The notes under the pieces were generated by a model. It saw only the letters and a list, made by a program, of their open reading frames with translations, was not told where the DNA came from and made no database searches. From the NCBI GenBank assembly GCA_026545765.1, contig CM048841.1, positions 99,901,352 to 99,965,351 on the forward strand: 64,000 nt of DNA, written 5' to 3'. This document shows, piece by piece, positions 58,223-64,000 of the stretch. Position numbers and translations under genes: made by a program. Numbering within the stretch: position 1 is the stretch's first letter; each line of letters begins with the position of its first letter. This stretch comes from Plantago major (taxonomy: Eukaryota > Streptophyta > Magnoliopsida > Lamiales > Plantaginaceae).

Positions 58223-58735
58223 AAAGCATAGTATCTATAGAAGCTATTTTCATGGAGCATGAAAATATGGATTTGTTTCTATTTGTTTTCAATATGTTTT
58301 ATAAATTTTTGTTATTTGATAATAAACTTTTATATTTAAAATATTTATTAAATTTTTACGAGTGTTGTTTGCAATTTTTGGTTGTAAGTATATAAATAGA
58401 AAAAAAAATTATATGGAGTAAATACAAATTGTTTGGATCAATTTTATAACAAAGTGAAATATATAATAAAAATGTAATTGTTTACAAATGTAAATTAAGG
58501 ATGTGTTTGGCATCAATTTGATTTTTGGACTGTTTTGTAATTGATTTGTTAATTATGTCCTATGATGTTATTGTTAGAATCAGAGGGACCAAAGTGTTAT
58601 TAGTAAATTTATCAGGGGGACCTACAGAAATTAGCCCTTGCGGTAATTAAGAAAAATGCGATTTATAAACTTTCTACGTGCAAGAGCTATTTGTGAAATT
58701 TAAATAACATAATGTTATTCACGTCTTTGTAAATA

Positions 58736-58963
58736 CTCCATCCGTTTTTGTGAAAGTGAAACAATTTTGATTTGCACAATTTTTATGTGGTCCCCGAAAG
58801 TATATGGTTAAAAATGAATTTGAGATATTAATTGAGTGTAAAAGTACACGCGGACAAAAAATGTGTGGTCCCCGAAAGTATATGGTTGAAATGTAATACT
58901 TTTAGTGAAACGCTTAAAACGGAAAATTGTTTCAATTTTACAGAAACGGAGAAACGGAGGGAG
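58736..58963. mobile_element. Stowaway MITE
   Basis: CTCCATCCGTTTTTGTGAAA at the left matches the complement of TTTACAGAAACGGAG..GGAG at the right, with TA flanks (228 bp). GTGGTCCCCGAAAGTATATG is repeated inside about 80 bases apart. Confidence 0.8.
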
Positions 58964-60292
58964 TATTAATTAACCTCACTGTCATCGGTACATTCCATGG
59001 TGTAAAATACTTGCAAAATAACCCTACGTAAGAAGCTAGCGGACTCCAAAAATGGAACATCTGCATTATTACTGGAGCGTTGGGATTGTAAGGGAATGAT
59101 AGATATATTGATGGCGAAAGATGGTCAATTCACGACATACTTATTGCACATGGCTTATATTAATTGCTTTTAAAGCTAAAAGTATAAAAAAAAATCTGAT
59201 TAGCTCATAGTATCTTTGATCGGTGCTTAAAAGATTAATTACCCTACGTAAACCCATATCTTACCGCAATGAGTAACGCAATACTAAATATTACGCATGA
59301 AAAGTGACTAGTTAATAAAGTAAAAAAAGAGAACCATTATCAAGAGTGGATCGAAATCAAGAGATCAAGGGGTAAGTTCCTTTTGTTATGTTGAACCAAA
59401 TGAGTCGGTCAAAGAAAAGAACATTGACTATGACGATTCTTAATTGATAATGACGATGCTCTCATGCTTAATTAGTTCATCTTTTGAACAATTTAAGCAA
59501 AGTATGTATGATTTGTTTTAATAAAATCACGACCATGACTAAGCATGCATGGGTCTTGATCAAAGGTTGTAACATATGGAAATTATACACGAAAATCTTA
59601 TAGTGCTCACAAATTAATTGATGCTGCCATGTTGTTGCAGGAAATATATATAATGATGATCACGGTGTCATGTTATTTTGACCATTGACCAACTAACCAA
59701 TGTAATTTGGTCTATCGATTTCGATCTCCATAACATTAGTCGAGTTTTCCTTCCTTGTAATGTTAAATTTATCTATATTAAAGTTTAAAATTTAAGGTGA
59801 TTTATAATCCACGATATGCATTTTAATGGATAATATATTATCCGGATCCATATCTTGACGTATCAAAATTGTAAATATTTAGATATCCAAATACCTAGAT
59901 TTGTAAGAGACCCAAGGCATGCATATATATAACTTTACTCCCTAAGTTCACGAGTGGGTTGAAGCCGGACGGTTTAGGATCTGGATCTATCTTGAATTCA
60001 TAAAAATTAAATATTAATACGAAATGTAAGTCCGGATCCGAGATTCCGAGATTATGGTCTAAACACTAGTCATTTGATCACCACTCACTCTATCAGGTGA
60101 TTTAATGTTATATTTGACACAAATTTTCTAAATTTAATTATATGTGGGGCATGGGCTAATGCTTGTCCTTTGCCTTGACCTAGGGGCTGCGCAGCCCATG
60201 CAATGCAAGTTATAGCTAGCCTGTAGCAAAAAAGTAGTGGAGATAGCAAAAATTACTACCACTAGTACAAATTCCATTCATTTTGAAACTAA
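58964..60292. other. spacer without recognised genes
   Basis: A+T-rich DNA. No coding exon, RNA gene or element with clear borders was seen. A short GC-richer patch with GGATCCG words lies at 59840-60060. Confidence 0.5.
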
Positions 60293-60528
60293 GGCTTCAT
60301 TTGGTTCGAGGGAAATTAAGGGAAAAGAAAAAAAAAATGAGAAAATAAGATTTTCCTGGAAGAAAATGTGAAGGAAAAACAACTTTTCTTATTTTGTGGA
60401 GATGTATATATTTGATATAGATTTTCATAAATTTTCCAGGATTTTGTGAGAACTACCAAATGGTGAAAAATAATATTTTCACCTATTCTTTTTCTTTTCT
60501 CCAATTTCCCCTCAAACCAAATGAAGCC
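60293..60528. mobile_element. Tourist-like (PIF/Harbinger) MITE, family copy 2
   Basis: Inverted ends GGCTTCATTTGGTTCGAGGG / CCCCTCAAACCAAATGAAGCC-type are flanked by TAA on both sides (236 bp). It aligns along its whole length with 8552-8784, including AAAATAAGATTTTC and GAACTACCAAATGGT. Together with the TTA at copy 1 this gives the TWA target rule of PIF/Harbinger. Confidence 0.85.
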
Positions 60529-60616
60529 TAAATTTTTAAACACGATACTTTTGAGAAAGAAAATGCTTGGCTAAGGCAATTAAAAAATATATGTAGAATA
60601 TCCAATAAAAATAATT

Positions 60617-60766
60617 GGGTGATGTTAAATCGAGAGCAACATTTATTACATAGAGATTAATCATGTTTATATTAGGAAAGATTAATTATTGATTATTTAA
60701 ATCTTTCCTAATATAAACGTGATTGATTTTTATGTAACAAATGTTACTCTCGATTTAACACTATCC
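60617..60766. mobile_element. 150 bp Mutator-like foldback MITE with 9 bp target duplication
   Basis: The two ~65-base arms are inverted copies (GTTAAATCGAGAG.AACATTT.TTACATA.A.AT.AATCA.GTTTATATTAGGAAAGATT) around a 16-base centre. Both sides are flanked by AAAATAATT (60608-60616 and 60767-60775), a perfect 9 bp direct repeat as made by Mutator-like transposases. It is noncoding and could fold into a long, nearly perfect hairpin RNA. Confidence 0.85.
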
Positions 60767-62403
60767 AAAATAATTGGGTAAAATAAAATATACTCCTATA
60801 TATATGATTGTTTCCGAAGCCACTAATAAATAATTAGAGATTTTTATTCACGGACGAATATAATCATGCATTGTTATGAAATATTGTACTTGAGATTTGG
60901 GAGGGTACTGAAATGATTATTAAAATATTTTAATAATGATCACGAAATTAAATTGATATTTTAGGAATACTTTACCACGATACGCGTTAACAATTTCCAA
61001 AAGAAATGCAAAAAGATTAGTAGTATATTTAGTGCGGAGCTCCCTTGACCATGGAGAATGCAGAATTAACCAGCTAGCTACATCTATAAATATATATATA
61101 TATATATACATCTAGATATTCTTCTGTTCAATCTATCTGATGTGTAGTGTAGCATGCATCATATCATGATATCCTATCATTAAACGAAAGAAGGGAAAAC
61201 AATGCAAATTTAATTGATCCGCCCACTCAATTGGCTGCACAGATTAGGAAATTATTTGAAGATTACAAATCCATTACTGGAAATAACATAACTGCGAACC
61301 GCATTTATAAAGTGTATGCGAATTATTACCTATTCCTGTCTAATCGACTAAACTTCGATATTTTTCCTTCTATTTTAAACCACTTGTATATCTTGCAACG
61401 TGTCGCCCGACCAATGGACACATGCATTATGCAAATTAAGTGGCTACTAATATTTTCCATCGCAAATAACGTACCTCACCTCGCTCCATCTATATACGAA
61501 CGACTAATTTACTAATTATAATATATAAATTAATTACCACTTCTTAAACAATAAGATTTTGTGACCGGTACTTAGTCTTAGCCTATCAGCAGGTTTCGTA
61601 ATTATGGGTGAATATAAACATGATGTAATGATACTCTCATTTCAGTTGTGCGGAAATTATAATTGTACATGCTATCAATGCAGTGGTAAATGGTTTTATA
61701 GAGTTATGTAAACGAAACACGGTTAATTTGTAAGGTAGGAGATGACTTTATGGCTCCGTAATAATATCGTCAAAGATTACCGTAAAGACACCACTTGATC
61801 TAAAGGGGGTTAGGTGCCTATCTAGTTGGTGGTGAGTGATAAAGTCGATCACTTGTTCAGGTTAGCGGAAAATTTATTGATTTGGAGTTTATACATATAT
61901 GCTTTGCTTTGTGTTTCCTGTTTTTGATTTGATGTTCTTGAGTAAATCGTATCGAAATTGGAATTCCGGTGGCAATAAGTTGGGAAATGCACCGACCCGA
62001 GAACCGGGAAATTCAAAAATTCGGTTTTCAAGCAGGTCTGAACCTATTAAGTCCGGTCCTCAGTGCCAAGAATTTTATTCGGTTCTCGGTACCTCAGGGT
62101 CGATCTACAAAGGTTATATATCATATTTATATTTTAAAAGGGTTCTAAAAAGATATATCAGCATGTTAAGTTTTGCTAAATTTTGTGTTTGTTCTCCACC
62201 ATTATGTTACTCGAGTTGAATTACTATTCATTAATTACAAAACTCAAATTCAAAGCTAAAATATACTACTAAAATATTATCGAAATCACAATTCAATACT
62301 AAACATAAACTTCAAAATTCATCTCCAGTTGAATTACTATTCATCAACTCCGAATTTCAACTCAAGTTGAGCTTTGAATTGATTGTCAAACACTCAAATT
62401 ATA
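60767..62403. other. spacer without convincing genes
   Basis: A TA microsatellite lies near 61085-61110. An open stretch at 61231-61515 (AAQIRKLFEDYKSITGNNIT..) has no ATG at its start and no family I can name. 61985-62110 has a CCGGGA/CGGTTCTCGG-rich patch. Otherwise it is A+T-rich filler. Confidence 0.4.
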
Positions 62404-62908
62404 CTCCCTCCATCCCAGGCTCAACTTTTTAATTCCCCTGATCCTGACCAATAGGGTTTAATAGTGAAACATATATATAGTCATTAAAATAATTTAGAAA
62501 CATTAAGCTCGAACGACTAACGTAAGAAAAAAGTTACTCCCTCTGTCCCAAAATAAATGACACATATTTCATTTATATTTGTCTCAATACAAATGTCACA
62601 TTTCTTTTTTTGGCAACATTTACAACCCATGTGCATTTGTTCTCACTATCATTACACTGCACATTAATCTCGGTGCCCAAAAGCAAATGTGTTATTTGTT
62701 CTGGGACGGAGGGAGTAATAAAGTGGGAAAAAAGTGGATAAATTAAGTAGGAGAATTTTTCATTCAAGATATTTGAAGTTGAAATTGAAACCGATCATAA
62801 TGGAATGCATGAAGTTGATATTGAAATAGAAGGGTATTTATAACCAAAGAAAGATAAAAAAAATTTAACAAAAATCAATGAGAATCTTAATACGGGATGG
62901 ATGAAATA
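62404..62908. mobile_element. outer Stowaway-like MITE, interrupted by another MITE
   Basis: The left end CTCCCTCCATCCCAGGC has its likely partner in the degenerate right end ACGGGATGGATGAAATA. Between them lies a second complete Stowaway at 62537-62715. Removing it leaves an element of about 326 bp, in range for the family. The right border is approximate. Confidence 0.5.
62537..62715. mobile_element. inner Stowaway MITE nested in the outer one
   Basis: CTCCCTCTGTCCCAAAATAA pairs with TTGTTCTGGGACGGAGGGAG, with TA flanks (179 bp). Arms extend through AATGACACATATTT / AAATGTGTTATT. It inserted later than the outer copy. Confidence 0.85.
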
Positions 62909-64000
62909 TTACGAAGGCCACTGGCAACATTTGATTTTTTTGAGGGCTTCTCGCATTTTTTTATTTGAAAAGATTCAATAGAAGTATTGCTAATTTCATA
63001 CTACTAAAAATGGTAGAGGCCCAAACATAAGACTCACATGAGATAAAACTTTATTATAAGTGGGTAATAGTTGGTGACTCATCAAAATTTGATGAGTGTG
63101 GGCTTCTTCGAGAGCTACTTAGCCAAAATCTATGTGTTACTAGTTAGTAGCTCATTAAAAGTCCCCGTTATTGAAATACTTTTTTAGGCTTTTAAATAGT
63201 TTAAAATCCTGAAAATACTTCCATTAGAAGTGTCCCAAGTACTTTATTGTATCGTAATATAATAGCGGCGTAGAACAAAACCACTAATGGAGTACCATGT
63301 CCATGTGAACAACAATTGCACCATTTTATGGGGACAAAATAAAGATGATTGACAAGTAAGGAAATCTAGACAAGATTCATATGTTCTACATGATTGAAAA
63401 GCAAATTAGTTGAACCGGCTGATGATAATGTCAGAGTAGAAATCCTACTGTTAAAATAATTTTATTTATTTGTGACACTTATGATACTTTTTGTATACAT
63501 ATTAAATCTATAAAAAAAAAATTGTTCTGGCATTATCTTTTTTGCTTTGGCATTATCATTTACCCACTAGATCTCTTAAACCTGTTTACAAGGCAGGTGC
63601 TTTTTCTGATGACAATTTGTTGAGAAATTAAGTATATACTGTATTTAAGAAGATTCCTTTCCACTACCTGGAGATGGAATACAAAAGATTCAACTAGGTT
63701 CCTCATGGCAAAGTGCACAATGGTAATTCGAAAGATACTCATGATCGATCAGATTCCATTACAGTCCATCTCATAGATCGATCAGTCTCAATCAAACATC
63801 TATAATTAAAGCTACAGCAATATTTGCATCAACGCTCTTTCAATTGGCAAGCTGTACGTTTGCAGAGCAAGGTAAAAAAGCTCCTCTGCAAAAGACAAGA
63901 TATTGGGAGATAAGTATCTTCAAGATTTAGTAAAAAGGAACAACATGCTAAGAAAGTTAGATCCTCCACAACATTTACCACTCACCCTTGCACAACACCA
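62909..64000. other. spacer to the window end
   Basis: A+T-rich and without recognised coding exons or elements. The last 150 bases carry GATCGATC words and a locally less A+T-rich composition but no frame I can support. Confidence 0.4.

Noticed and set aside
61231-61515. open stretch read as AAQIRKLFEDYKSITG..
   Set aside because: No ATG start, no recognised family, A+T-driven composition; likely chance.
1-64000. tRNA, rRNA genes and CRISPR arrays
   Set aside because: None recognised by eye on either strand; CRISPR is not expected in plant nuclear DNA, and the tandem repeats seen lack regular spacers.

Overview
This is nuclear DNA from a flowering plant, almost certainly a eudicot. It is A+T-rich, its genes carry short GT-AG introns, its gene families are plant-specific (NPF transporter, FBA-type F-box, PPR, AP-4 beta), and it holds many plant transposon relics (Stowaway, Tourist and Mutator-like MITEs, a Helitron, a Ty1/copia element). 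The species cannot be fixed by eye. The dense Stowaway family with CTCCCTCCGTCCC ends is common in Caryophyllales and several asterid orders.

Layout. 0-4 kb: MITEs, then a complete nine-exon plastid-type glyoxalase I gene (+). 4-10.3 kb: gene-free repeat land with Stowaway and Tourist MITEs and a diverged inverted pair of a ~350-400 bp sequence. 10.4-13 kb: a complete four-exon NPF1-type nitrate/peptide transporter (+). 13.4-14.1 kb: a foldback element with Mutator-like target duplications. About 14.3-23.9 kb: a degenerate Helitron on the minus strand with a Rep/PIF1-helicase gene, an RPA-like tail and a possible captured F-box-like fragment.

24.9-34.1 kb: a gene graveyard. It holds a broken RBMX2/CCCH zinc-finger homologue, an intact single-exon F-box gene, a broken LUC7-like splicing-factor gene, and an intronless importin-alpha-like gene without an IBB domain. 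35.7-40.8 kb: a broken, fairly young Ty1/copia retrotransposon with two ~416 bp LTRs. 41.6-42.1 kb: a PPR pseudogene fragment.

42.8-53.5 kb is the best-preserved stretch. An 11-exon AP-4 complex beta subunit gene (-, 840 aa) and a four-exon EngB-type organellar GTPase gene (+, 317 aa) lie head to head across 587 bp. I rebuilt all intron-exon borders for the four large host genes, and every coding length is a multiple of three. From 54 kb on there are no convincing host genes. A 2.3 kb element full of same-strand TTGTCTAGTTTT motifs is followed by MITEs (one nested pair), a 256 bp tandem duplication and plain A+T-rich DNA.

The genes are unrelated housekeeping or accessory functions, not a pathway. 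The most unusual items are the TTGTCTAG element, the IBB-less importin-alpha copy with lost cargo-binding tryptophans, and the cluster of broken RNA-processing genes.
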